A DNA stretch of 7,119 bases from Thermoleophilaceae bacterium (lineage in GTDB: Bacteria; Actinomycetota; Thermoleophilia; Solirubrobacterales; Thermoleophilaceae). Of the stretch, positions 1 to 7,119 are shown one piece after another; the stretch's first letter is position 1, and each line of letters starts with the position of its first letter. The translations under genes and the position numbers were made by a program. The notes beneath the pieces are model-generated. The model had not been told where the DNA came from, ran no database searches, and saw only the letters and a program-made list of their open reading frames with translations. Where the stretch lies: contig JACCTJ010000248.1 in NCBI GenBank assembly GCA_013812485.1, positions 1 to 7,119 on the forward strand, written 5' to 3'.

Positions 1-21
1 GCGAGGGGGGGCGCGGCGGCT

Positions 22-47
22 GCGGGCCCGCGGCGCTCACAGCGCCG
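22..47 (-). terminator. Possible hairpins at the 3' end of folC
   Basis: Two short perfect inverted repeats sit at the folC stop codon: CGGCGCT and AGCGCCG (31-37 and 41-47) with a 3-nt loop across the end of the gene, and the 10-bp palindrome GCGGGCCCGC at 22-31. On the minus strand they are followed by a C-rich run and not by a U-run, so this is not a classical intrinsic terminator. Small GC palindromes are common by chance in such DNA and the window ends 21 bases later, so the call is weak. Confidence 0.2.
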
Positions 48-1287
48 AGGCCCGCGCCCCGGGTGCGCGTACGAGGTCGGCCACGAGGTGCAGGGAGCCG
101 GTGACGAGCACGGCCCCGTCCGCCCCGGCCAGCGTCCGCGCCCGCTCGAGCGCCGCCGGCGCTCCGCGCACGACCTCTGCCTCGAGCCCGGGCGAGAGCT
201 GACCGCACAGTGAGCGCAGGGTGGGGGCCGGCAGGGCACGCCCGAGCGCGGGTTGGGTGAGGACGACCCGGTGCATCAGGGGGAGCAGCGGCCGCAGAAC
301 CCCCGCGGGGTCCTTGTCGTCGAGCACGCCGACCACGCCGACGAGCGGCCGCGCGCCGACCACCTCGGGCAGCGACTCCGCGAGCGCCTCGGCGCCGGCG
401 GGATTGTGCGCGCCGTCGAGGAGGACGAGCGGCCGGTCCGCCACGGGCTCGAGGCGACCCCGCACCGAGACCCGCTCCGCCGCCGCGCGGACCGAGCGCT
501 CGTCGAGGGCGGCCCCGAGAAAGGCCGCAGTGGCCGTTCGGGCCAGCGCGAAGTTCCGCCGCTGATAGGCGCCGGGCGCGCGGGGCAGCGGCGGCACGTC
601 CGCCTCGGCGCCCGGCGGCACCCGGATCCGGCGCGCCGAGCGTTCCGCCGTGACGCGCTTGGCCACCGCCTCGGCCTCGGGGCCGAGCTCGCCCGAGGCG
701 AGGCACCCGTGATCGGGGACGACAGCCAGCTTCTCCTCGGCCACGTCGCTCAGGGTCGGCCCGAGCCAGCGCGTGTGCTCGAGCCCGACGCCGGTCAGCG
801 CCTGGACCTTCGAGGGGATGACGTTGGTGGCGTCGTGGCGGCCGCCGAGCCCGGCCTCGACCACCGCGACGTCGACCCGGGCGCACGCGAGCGCGTGGTA
901 GGCCGCGGCGGTCAGGGCCTCGAACTGCGTCACGCGGTCGTCCCCGTCGAGCGTGCGGTCGACGAGCTCGGCGGCGCGCGCCGCGCGGGTGAGCGCCTCG
1001 GCGAAGCCGGCCTCGGTGATGGGCACCTCCTCCACCTCGATCCGCTCGCGGAACGAGGTCAGGTGAGGCGAGGTGTAGGCGCCGGTGCGCACCCCGTGGC
1101 GCTCGAGGATCGCTGCGATCATCCTCGCCGTCGACGACTTCCCGTTCGTCCCGACCACGTGGACAGACGCGAAGCGCCGCTGGGGCATCCCGAGCACGGT
1201 CATCAGCTTCCGCATCCTGTCGAGCCCGAAGCGCATCCCGAAGAGCTCGAGGTCGAGCAGATGATTCTCGGCTTCTGCGTAGTTCAT
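37..1287 (-). CDS. folC: Folylpolyglutamate synthase / dihydrofolate synthase (FolC)
   Basis: This cytoplasmic ATP-dependent Mur-ligase-family enzyme adds glutamate to dihydropteroate and/or to the gamma-glutamyl tail of folates, giving polyglutamates that are kept in the cell. The 416-residue length is normal for the family. Visible motifs in order: N-terminal segment MNYAEAENHL typical of FolC; P-loop GTNGKSS at 46-52; YTSPHL at 71-76; VVEAGLGGRHDATN at 142-155 with the Mg-binding Glu144; EHTRWLG from 170; the EEK segment with Lys186 at the position of the modified lysine of Mur ligases; RGRLE at 276-280; DGAHNP at 291-296 opening the C-terminal ligase domain; and a GSLHLVADLV ending. The ATG matches the usual FolC N-terminus, but no good Shine-Dalgarno precedes it. 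It lies 105 nt downstream of valS on the same strand, the order known from other actinobacteria and from Bacillus. Whether it is bifunctional (DHFS plus FPGS) cannot be read from the sequence. Confidence 0.95.
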   Translation of the reverse strand: MNYAEAENHLLDLELFGMRFGLDRMRKLMTVLGMPQRRFASVHVVGTNGKSSTARMIAAILERHGVRTGAYTSPHLTSFRERIEVEEVPITEAGFAEALTRAARAAELVDRTLDGDDRVTQFEALTAAAYHALACARVDVAVVEAGLGGRHDATNVIPSKVQALTGVGLEHTRWLGPTLSDVAEEKLAVVPDHGCLASGELGPEAEAVAKRVTAERSARRIRVPPGAEADVPPLPRAPGAYQRRNFALARTATAAFLGAALDERSVRAAAERVSVRGRLEPVADRPLVLLDGAHNPAGAEALAESLPEVVGARPLVGVVGVLDDKDPAGVLRPLLPLMHRVVLTQPALGRALPAPTLRSLCGQLSPGLEAEVVRGAPAALERARTLAGADGAVLVTGSLHLVADLVRAPGARASAL

Positions 1288-1321
1288 CTCAGCCGGAGGC
1301 GCATCCGTAGAGCCGCGCGCA

Positions 1322-1384
1322 GGAGTTCCTCATCGAGGGGCTCCCTGAGCGAGCGAAGCGAGCGTACCCGAGAGGAGGAACTCC
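1322..1384. repeat. Long interrupted inverted repeat in the valS-folC spacer
   Basis: The arms GGAGTTCCTC (1322-1331) and GAGGAACTCC (1375-1384) are perfect 10-bp reverse complements 43 nt apart. An outer GCGC/GCGC pair (1315-1318 with 1388-1391) can extend the stem past a short mismatch. Inside the loop a small hairpin GCTC-CCT-GAGC (1340-1350) and the repetitive stretch GCGAGCGAAGCGAGCG (1349-1364) are present. In valS-folC mRNA this would be a sizeable stem-loop just after the valS stop. It could be an attenuator, an RNA-processing or stability element, or a dispersed REP-like unit. No U-run follows, so a classical intrinsic terminator is less likely. Confidence 0.6.
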
Positions 1385-1392
1385 GGAGCGCT

Positions 1393-4053
1393 TCACAGCT
1401 CCGCCAGCTCCGCCTGGAACCGAGCGAGCTTCTCCCGCTCTCCCTCGATCACCGCGGGCGGCGCCTTCTCGACGAAGCCCCGATTCGCGAGCTTGAGCTC
1501 GGCCCGGCCGATCTCCGCCTCGAGCGCCCGGCGGCGCGCTGCCCTGCGCCGTTCGACCTCCTCGACGTCGACCGCCTCCGAGGCCAGCACGTGGATCAGG
1601 CCCCCGGGCACGGCCACCGAGGCGATCGGCTCGGTTCCCGAGTCCGCAACCGCCGCGTCAGAGCCGAGCTCGAGGCGAGCGAGCCGGGCCACGTGGGCCG
1701 CGGTGGCCTCGTAGCCCGTCGCCTCCAGCCGGACGGGGATCCGCGCCGAGGCGGGTGCCTCGACCTCGTCGCGGTAGCGGCGCAGGGCCGTGACCGCCTC
1801 GATCACCATCTCGACCTCGCGCTCGGCCTGCGGGTCGATGCGCTCGGGGGCGGGCTCGGGCCAGGGCTCGACCGCGAGCAGCCGTCCTCCCTCGACCCCC
1901 GGGACGAACGACCAGATCTCCTCGGTCACGAAGGGGAGCATGGGATGGGCGAGGACGAGCACGCGCCGCAGAACCCAGAGCGCCATCTCGGCGGCCTCGC
2001 GCCGGTCGGCCGAGCCCTCGTACAAGCGCGGCTTGACCAGCTCGAGGTACCAGTCGCAGACCTCGTCCCATACGAAGGCGTAGAGCTGGCGGGCGGCGCG
2101 CGAGAGCTCGAAGCGCTCGACGAGATCGGTGATGCGCGCACTCGCCCCCTCGAGGCGCGAGACGATCCATCGATCTTCCGGCGCGCGCGCGGGCGGCGGC
2201 CCGCCGGCGGCTGAGACGGTCGCCTCGGAGCCGAGCGCATCGCCGGCCTGGAGCAGGATCAGCCGCGAGGCGTTCCACAGCTTGTTGGCCAGGTCGCGGC
2301 CCTGAGCCACGCGGTCCGGCGAGTAGCGCACGTCCTGGGAGGAGGCCATGGCCAGCAGCCCGAAGCGCACGGCGTCCGCACCGTAGGCGTCGATCTCCGA
2401 CAGCGGGTCGATCCCCGTGCCGAGCGACTTCGACATGCGGCGGCCGTCGGGAGCCTGGATGACCGAGTGGATCGGGACGTCGCCGAAGGGCACCTCGCCG
2501 GTGAACTCGATCCCGAACATCACCATCCGGGCGACCCACAGGAAGATGATGTCGCGCGCGGTGGAGAGCACGTCGGTCGGGTAGTAGGCCTGGAGCTCGG
2601 GCGTCTGCTCGGGCCAGCCGAGCGTGGCGAACGGCCACAGCGCCGAGGAGAACCAGGTGTCGAGCACGTCGGGGTCGCGGCGCAGCTCGTCGCCGCAGAT
2701 GCCGCAGCGCTCGGGCGGGCTCGCCGGGTCGGCGACGTAGGTCTCCTCGCACTCGTCGCAGTACCAGACCGGGAGCTGGTGGCCCCACCAGAGCTGGCGC
2801 GACACGCACCACGGCCTGATCCTCTTGAGCCAGTCGATGTAGACGCCGGTCCACGGCTTCTCGGGGTGGAAGCGCACGCGCCCGTCGCCGACCGCGGCGA
2901 TGGCCGGCGGCGCGAGGCGCTCCATGTCGCAGAACCACTGCAGCGAGATCAGCGGCTCGATCCGTCGGCCCGAGCGCTGGGAGTGCGGCACGTCGTGGAC
3001 GTACGGCTTCGTGCCCGAGATCAGCCCCTCCTCGCGCAGCGCCGCCACCACCTCCTCGCGCGCCTCGTCGACCGAGAGGCCGGCGAAGCGCCGGCCGGCC
3101 GCCTCGGTCATGCGCCCGTCCTCGCCGATGGCGATGATCTCCTCGAGCCGGTGCTGGCGCCCGAGCTCGAAGTCGTTGGGATCGTGGCCCGGCGTGATCT
3201 TCAGGGCGCCCGTGCCGAAGCCCGGGTCGACGTAGGGGTCGGCGATGATCTTGAGCCTCCGTCCGACGAGTGGAAGGACGGCCGCCTCGCCGACGAGGCG
3301 CGTGTAGCGCTCGTCGTCGGGGTTGACGGCGATCGCGGTGTCGGCGAGCATGGTCTCCGGGCGGACGGTGGCCACGGTGATCGAGCCCGATCCCGACTCG
3401 AGCGGATAGTCGATCGAATAGAGCGTGTCGCGCATCTCGCGCTGCTCCACCTCGAGGTCGGAGATGGCCGACTGGGTGCCCGGGTCCCAGTTCACCAGGT
3501 AGTTGCCCCGGTAGATCAGGCCCTTCTCGAACAACCGGACGAACACATGCGCCACCGCGCGCGCGTAGGCCTCGTCCATGGTGAAGCGCTCGTCGACGTA
3601 GTCGAGCGAGGCGCCGAGGCGCTTGAACTGCTCGACGATGGTCGACCCGAAGCGCTCGCGCCACTCCCAGACGCGCTCGACGAAGGCCTCCCGCCCGATC
3701 TCCTGACGCGACGTACCTTCGGCGCGCAGCGCCTTCTCGACCTGGACCTGCGTGCCGATGCCGGCGTGGTCGGTGCCGAAGATCCACTTCGTGCGCCGGC
3801 CCCGCATGCGGTGAAGGCGCACGAGCGAGTCCTGGATCGTGCTGTTCAGGGCGTGCCCCATGTGCAGCGCACCGGTCACGTTGGGCGGCGGGACGGCTAT
3901 CGAGAACGTCTCGCCGCCGTCGCCGGGCGAGCCGCCGCCCGGCTCGGGCTGGAATATTCCGGCCTCCTCCCAGCGCGCGAACACGCGCGCCTCGACCTCG
4001 GTCGGGGCGTACCGCGTGCGCTCGCGGAGGGTCTCGAGGCGGTCCGGCGGCAC
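1393..4053 (-). CDS. valS: Valyl-tRNA synthetase (ValRS)
   Basis: This cytoplasmic class Ia synthetase joins valine to tRNA-Val and hydrolyses mischarged threonine. At 886 residues it has normal full length. In order: the HIGH signature as HMGH at 64-67 after PPPNVTGAL; TDHAG at 94-98; the CP1 editing domain roughly at 190-330, with TVRPETM and GHDPND (289-294); a WWGHQLPVWYC segment, then two CxxC pairs (Cys432/435, Cys450/453) that look like a zinc knuckle; DVLDTWFSS; the KMSKS loop as RMSKS at 539-543; the start of the anticodon-binding domain at EDRW (626-629); and a C-terminal ValRS coiled-coil arm at about 828-886 with the typical FVEKAPPAVIE segment. The start is GTG. No Shine-Dalgarno sits at a useful distance (GGAGGG is 20 nt away), but a -10-like TAGACT lies 7 nt upstream, pointing to leaderless expression. 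The preceding gene is the hydrolase, 180 nt upstream; folC follows. I see no T-box-like leader. Confidence 0.97.
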   Translation of the reverse strand: MPPDRLETLRERTRYAPTEVEARVFARWEEAGIFQPEPGGGSPGDGGETFSIAVPPPNVTGALHMGHALNSTIQDSLVRLHRMRGRRTKWIFGTDHAGIGTQVQVEKALRAEGTSRQEIGREAFVERVWEWRERFGSTIVEQFKRLGASLDYVDERFTMDEAYARAVAHVFVRLFEKGLIYRGNYLVNWDPGTQSAISDLEVEQREMRDTLYSIDYPLESGSGSITVATVRPETMLADTAIAVNPDDERYTRLVGEAAVLPLVGRRLKIIADPYVDPGFGTGALKITPGHDPNDFELGRQHRLEEIIAIGEDGRMTEAAGRRFAGLSVDEAREEVVAALREEGLISGTKPYVHDVPHSQRSGRRIEPLISLQWFCDMERLAPPAIAAVGDGRVRFHPEKPWTGVYIDWLKRIRPWCVSRQLWWGHQLPVWYCDECEETYVADPASPPERCGICGDELRRDPDVLDTWFSSALWPFATLGWPEQTPELQAYYPTDVLSTARDIIFLWVARMVMFGIEFTGEVPFGDVPIHSVIQAPDGRRMSKSLGTGIDPLSEIDAYGADAVRFGLLAMASSQDVRYSPDRVAQGRDLANKLWNASRLILLQAGDALGSEATVSAAGGPPPARAPEDRWIVSRLEGASARITDLVERFELSRAARQLYAFVWDEVCDWYLELVKPRLYEGSADRREAAEMALWVLRRVLVLAHPMLPFVTEEIWSFVPGVEGGRLLAVEPWPEPAPERIDPQAEREVEMVIEAVTALRRYRDEVEAPASARIPVRLEATGYEATAAHVARLARLELGSDAAVADSGTEPIASVAVPGGLIHVLASEAVDVEEVERRRAARRRALEAEIGRAELKLANRGFVEKAPPAVIEGEREKLARFQAELAEL

Positions 4054-4060
4054 CGCGCGC

Positions 4061-4066
4061 AGTCTA
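4061..4066 (-). promoter_or_regulatory. Candidate -10 element for a leaderless valS transcript
   Basis: On the minus strand TAGACT fits the TANNNT pattern of actinobacterial -10 boxes. Exactly 7 nt (GCGCGCG) separate it from the valS GTG, so transcription would begin at or next to the start codon. That fits the absence of a usable Shine-Dalgarno. No good -35 hexamer is seen 17-18 nt further upstream (TCGGCC or CTCGGC), which is tolerated at many leaderless actinobacterial promoters. Inference from spacing only. Confidence 0.4.
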
Positions 4067-4077
4067 GGGCGCGCCCT
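4066..4077. repeat. 12-bp palindrome abutting the valS -10 box
   Basis: AGGGCGCGCCCT is a perfect 12-bp palindrome immediately upstream of the candidate -10 element, in the spacer between -10 and -35. An operator would sit well here, but GC-only palindromes of this size also arise by chance, so no regulator is proposed. Confidence 0.25.
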
Positions 4078-4103
4078 CCGGGCGGCCGAGTCCGGCGAAC
4101 GGT

Positions 4104-4205
4104 CTAGGTGAGGCCAGCCGCCGGCGAGGCCAGCGGGTCCGACCCGTTGGAGCCGTTCGAGCCGCGCGGGGCGGTGATCGCGGTCACGGCGTGCCGAATG
4201 CTCAT
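4104..4205 (-). CDS. Doubtful 33-codon ORF upstream of valS
   Basis: An ATG at 4205-4203 opens a 33-codon frame ending in TAG at 4106-4104. The product starts MSIRHAVTAITAPRG, continues with a GSNGSNGS stretch and ends SPAAGLT. Nearly all third positions are G or C, as in the real genes nearby, which is the only coding signal. There is no convincing Shine-Dalgarno (only GGA touching the ATG), and the frame is also open upstream into the 3' end of the hydrolase gene, so it could equally be chance or an old gene remnant. I recognise no family. It lies between the hydrolase stop and the valS promoter. Confidence 0.15.
   Translation of the reverse strand: MSIRHAVTAITAPRGSNGSNGSDPLASPAAGLT
4171..4190. 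promoter_or_regulatory. Imperfect palindrome downstream of the hydrolase gene
   Basis: GTGATCGCGGTCAC (4174-4187) is a 14-bp palindrome with one T/G exception, and beyond a G/G mismatch GC pairs with GC (4171-4172, 4189-4190). It lies about 44 nt downstream of the hydrolase stop and about 120 nt upstream of valS. It could be a U-less terminator stem for the hydrolase gene or a binding site for a dimeric regulator. Nothing in the sequence decides between these. Confidence 0.25.
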
Positions 4206-4233
4206 TCCAGTCGAGGAGCCGACTACGCGCGCC

Positions 4234-4908
4234 TCAGTCGCCGAGAAGAGCCACGAAGGCGGCGAGGGCGCGACCGTCGCGCAGCGGCGGGCCGTGCCCG
4301 AACAGGGCGAGCGCCGGCTCGAGCGACGCCAGCCGCCGAGCCGACTCGCGGTTGCGCGCGGGGTCCGGGGTGAAGAAGCCGGGCGGCTCGTGCAGGCCGG
4401 GGATCCCAGTCAGCGGATGACACCCGAAGAGGACGTCGCCCAGAATCAGGGTGCGGTCGCGCTCGCGCCACAGCGCGATGTGCCCGGCGGAGTGGCCCGG
4501 GGTCTCGAGGACGGCGAAGTCCCCCACCTCGTCGCCCTCGCGCAGGCGGCGGGCGACCGAATGGCCCGGACCGGCGAACGCACGCTCGGAGAGCCGGTTG
4601 ATCGGGTGGCGCGGCTGGCGCTCGGCGAGCCGCCCGCTCTCGATCGCCGCGGCGTCGGCCTCTCCGCACCAGAGCGGAACGCCGCGACGCGCGCAAACGG
4701 CGTGGCTCGATCCCTGATGGTCGGGATGGGCGTGGGTGACGACGTGGGCCGACAGCGCGCGGCCGTCGAGCTCGCGGAGGATACGGCGCTCCGCGTGACG
4801 GCTCGCTGCGTCGACGAGCACATCGCCGAGGAGGTAGACGTTGATGGCGTTGGGCGGGAAGCCGCGGAGCTGGTGGACGCCGTCGGCGAGCTGCTTCACG
4901 CGGAGCAC
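4234..4908 (-). CDS. Metallo-beta-lactamase-fold hydrolase
   Basis: This is a 224-residue soluble protein of the MBL superfamily, probably a two-zinc hydrolase of the glyoxalase II-like type; the substrate cannot be told. All the metal-ligand motifs are present: THAHPDH at 58-64 (His59, His61, Asp63, His64), PGHSAGH with His139, GDVLF with the bridging Asp158, and FGHG with His205. The opening beta strands NAINVYLL and VLVDA are also typical. I chose the GTG at 4908-4906 because GGGGGG lies 4 nt upstream and family similarity begins at VLRVKQLADGV. An upstream in-frame ATG at 5031-5029 would add 41 low-complexity Arg/Ser/Pro-rich residues and looks unlikely, although a -10-like TAGATT lies 5 nt before it. 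No signal peptide or membrane segment is seen. It sits between clpX and valS, which is not part of the conserved gene order. It is transcribed toward valS and divergently from the gene fragment at 5058. Confidence 0.88.
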   Translation of the reverse strand: MLRVKQLADGVHQLRGFPPNAINVYLLGDVLVDAASRHAERRILRELDGRALSAHVVTHAHPDHQGSSHAVCARRGVPLWCGEADAAAIESGRLAERQPRHPINRLSERAFAGPGHSVARRLREGDEVGDFAVLETPGHSAGHIALWRERDRTLILGDVLFGCHPLTGIPGLHEPPGFFTPDPARNRESARRLASLEPALALFGHGPPLRDGRALAAFVALLGD

Positions 4909-4912
4909 GCTA

Positions 4913-4930
4913 CCCCCCGCGCGCGCGGGG
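4913..4930 (-). promoter_or_regulatory. Ribosome binding site of the hydrolase gene within a palindrome
   Basis: On the minus strand GGGGGG (4918-4913) lies 4 nt before the GTG and is the best Shine-Dalgarno available. Four of its Gs form one end of the perfect 16-bp palindrome CCCCGCGCGCGCGGGG (4915-4930). In mRNA this could fold and hide the ribosome site, and as DNA the alternating CG tract is prone to Z-form. It decides the start chosen for the hydrolase. Confidence 0.45.
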
Positions 4931-5044
4931 TGCGACCGGGCGGGCGCCCGCCTCAAACGGGGTGGCCGGCTAGAGACCGTGAGCCGACCAGCAGCGATGG
5001 GCAGGGTCGACACCGAGCCGGGAGAACCCATCAGCCAATCTAAC
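4931..5044. promoter_or_regulatory. Divergent intergenic region between hydrolase and membrane-protein fragment
   Basis: This is the core of a 149-nt gap between two divergent starts, so promoters for both should lie here. Visible are the perfect 14-bp palindrome GGCGGGCGCCCGCC (4939-4952) and, on the minus strand, TAGATT (5042-5037), a good TANNNT -10 match that would start hydrolase mRNA near 5031 and leave a leader of about 120 nt. On the plus strand I see only TCGACA (5008-5013 area) as a -35-like hexamer without a matching -10. No clear plus-strand promoter can be named. Confidence 0.3.
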
Positions 5045-5053
5045 GAAGGGGAG
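5045..5053 (+). promoter_or_regulatory. Ribosome binding site of the DUF2339-like fragment
   Basis: GAAGGGGAG ends 4 nt before the GTG at 5058. It is a strong Shine-Dalgarno for a high-GC bacterium and supports the view that the plus-strand frame begins as a true gene and not as a shadow. Confidence 0.55.
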
Positions 5054-5411
5054 CCGGGTGAGCGGCGTCCAGGACGAGCGGCGCGACGAGCTCGAGCGCG
5101 AGGTCGAAGAGCTGAGCCTGCGTCTGGCCGCCCTGGAGGGCTACGTCGGCGAGCTGGCCGGTTGGGCGGAGCGCGTCTACGTTCACCAGACCGCGCGCGC
5201 CGCCGACGCGGGCGCGGCCTCCGAGGCCGGCGGGCCTCAAGCGAGCCCGCGTCCCGCGCCCAGCGCTCCGCAACCGCGCGCGCCGGCGCCCCGCATCTCG
5301 GCGACCAAGGGCGATTCGTCCTCGGCGAGCCACGCGCTGGAGGCGTCCCACGCCCCCGCGCGGCGCCCCACCTCCGCCCTCGACCTCGAAGAGCTGTTTG
5401 GCGGTCGCGTA

Positions 5412-6695
<1,284 letters not shown>

Positions 6696-6700
6696 CGTTT

Positions 6701-6726
6701 CCCCCTCCCCGACCGGCTAGCCGATC
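6701..6726 (-). promoter_or_regulatory. clpX ribosome binding site preceded by a palindrome
   Basis: On the minus strand the clpP-clpX gap holds GATCGGCTAGCCGGTC (6726-6711), a 16-bp palindrome with a single T/G exception that starts 4 nt after the clpP stop. It is followed directly by the purine-rich Shine-Dalgarno GGGGAGGGGG (6710-6701) 5 nt from the clpX ATG. In the joint mRNA a small stem would stand between the two genes. It might affect coupling or processing, but this is inference. Confidence 0.45.
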
Positions 6727-6730
6727 CGCC

Positions 6731-7119
6731 TCAGACCTGCTCGACGATCCGGTCGATGATCCCGTACTCCGTCGCCTCTTCGGCGCTCATGAAGTAGTCC
6801 CGCTCGGTGTCGCGCGTGACCTTCTCGAAGTCCTGGCCGGTGTGCTTGGCGATGATGTGGTCGAGGCGCTGGCGCACGTCGAGGATCTCGCGCGCGTGGA
6901 TCTCGATGTCGGTGGCCTGGCCCTGGAAGCCCGAGGAGACCTGGTGGATGAGAATCTTCGCGTTGGGGAGCGCCATGCGCTTGCCCTTGGCGCCGCCGGC
7001 GAGCAGCAGCGCGCCCATCGACATCGCGATGCCGACGCACGTCGTCTGAACGTCCGGCTTGATGAACTGCATCGTGTCGTAGATCGCGAGGCCCGCGTAG
7101 ACCGAGCCGCCGGGCGAGT
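6731..7119 (-). CDS. clpP: ATP-dependent Clp protease proteolytic subunit ClpP (partial, 5' end outside the window)
   Basis: This is a serine peptidase that forms the double-ring chamber in which proteins unfolded by ClpX are degraded. The window holds the last 128 codons. The reading frame enters at the right edge with SPGGSVYAG, so about 80-100 N-terminal residues, including the start, lie outside; the ATG at 7072 is internal. Numbered from the first visible residue, the catalytic triad is Ser33 in the AMSMGALLL segment, His58 in LIHQ and Asp107 in DTERDYF. The handle helix segment [14 protein letters not shown] (66-79) is nearly identical to that of E. coli ClpP, and the end [17 protein letters not shown] is typical. 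The close coupling to clpX fits actinobacterial clpP-clpX operons, in which two clpP copies often occur in tandem; whether a second copy lies further right cannot be seen. Confidence 0.97.
   Translation of the reverse strand, partial: SPGGSVYAGLAIYDTMQFIKPDVQTTCVGIAMSMGALLLAGGAKGKRMALPNAKILIHQVSSGFQGQATDIEIHAREILDVRQRLDHIIAKHTGQDFEKVTRDTERDYFMSAEEATEYGIIDRIVEQV

Noticed and set aside
253..2214. Long open frame on the plus strand antisense to folC and valS (653 codons)
   Set aside because: It is the complement of two genes with complete family motifs. Its product is a low-complexity Arg/Gly/Leu-rich chain spanning two genes and their spacer, the usual shadow in GC-rich DNA.
1658..4107. Long alternative frames within valS on both strands
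   Set aside because: ValRS motifs are continuous over the whole minus-strand frame. The others give Arg/Ala-rich or His/Asp-rich products with no recognisable domain.
4054..4233. T-box or other riboswitch in front of valS
   Set aside because: The T-box core (AGGGTGGNACCGCG-like) is absent on the minus strand, and the likely leaderless start leaves no room for a leader.
4908..5031. 41-residue N-terminal extension of the hydrolase from the ATG at 5031
   Set aside because: The extension is low complexity, family similarity starts at the GTG, and that GTG has its own ribosome site. It is kept as an open question in the findings.
5040..5351. Minus-strand open frame opposite the DUF2339-like fragment (103 codons)
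   Set aside because: It has no ribosome site or family features. The plus strand has the start signal, heptads and the conserved motif, so the minus frame is the shadow.

Overview
The window is a very GC-rich stretch of bacterial core genome. It carries four housekeeping genes on the minus strand, in transcription order clpP (its 5' part lies beyond the right edge), clpX, valS and folC. The order clpP - clpX - valS - folC is the conserved actinobacterial one (known, with extra genes in between, from Mycobacterium and Streptomyces). The strong G/C third-position bias, GTG starts and general protein character fit a high-GC actinobacterium. A deep-branching class such as Thermoleophilia is a reasonable guess but is not proven here.

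Layout from right to left. Positions 7119-6731: C-terminal 128 residues of ClpP. Positions 6695-5412: complete ClpX, 35 nt downstream of clpP, with a strong ribosome binding site and a palindrome in the gap. Positions 5058 to about 5411: on the opposite strand, the first ~117 codons of a gene resembling the N-terminus of a DUF2339 multi-pass membrane protein. It is cut off exactly where clpX ends, so its frame runs on antisense into clpX until 5711. Positions 4908-4234: a divergently oriented gene for a small metallo-beta-lactamase-fold hydrolase with all its metal ligands. Positions 4233-4054: a 180-nt gap with a likely leaderless promoter for valS, a palindrome and a doubtful 33-codon ORF. 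Positions 4053-1393: complete valS. Positions 1392-1288: a 105-nt spacer with a long interrupted inverted repeat. Positions 1287-37: complete folC. Positions 36-1: downstream flank with small palindromes.

Functionally the core genes cover regulated proteolysis (ClpP peptidase with its ClpX unfoldase), charging of tRNA-Val (ValRS) and folate polyglutamylation (FolC). The hydrolase and the membrane-protein fragment are an insert between clpX and valS, and the fragment looks like a gene broken by deletion. No mobile element, CRISPR array, tRNA or rRNA is visible, and I see no clear new defence or biosynthetic system. The points most worth a second look are the junction at about 5405-5414, the leaderless-type valS promoter, the hairpin between valS and folC, and the palindrome over the hydrolase gene's ribosome binding site.
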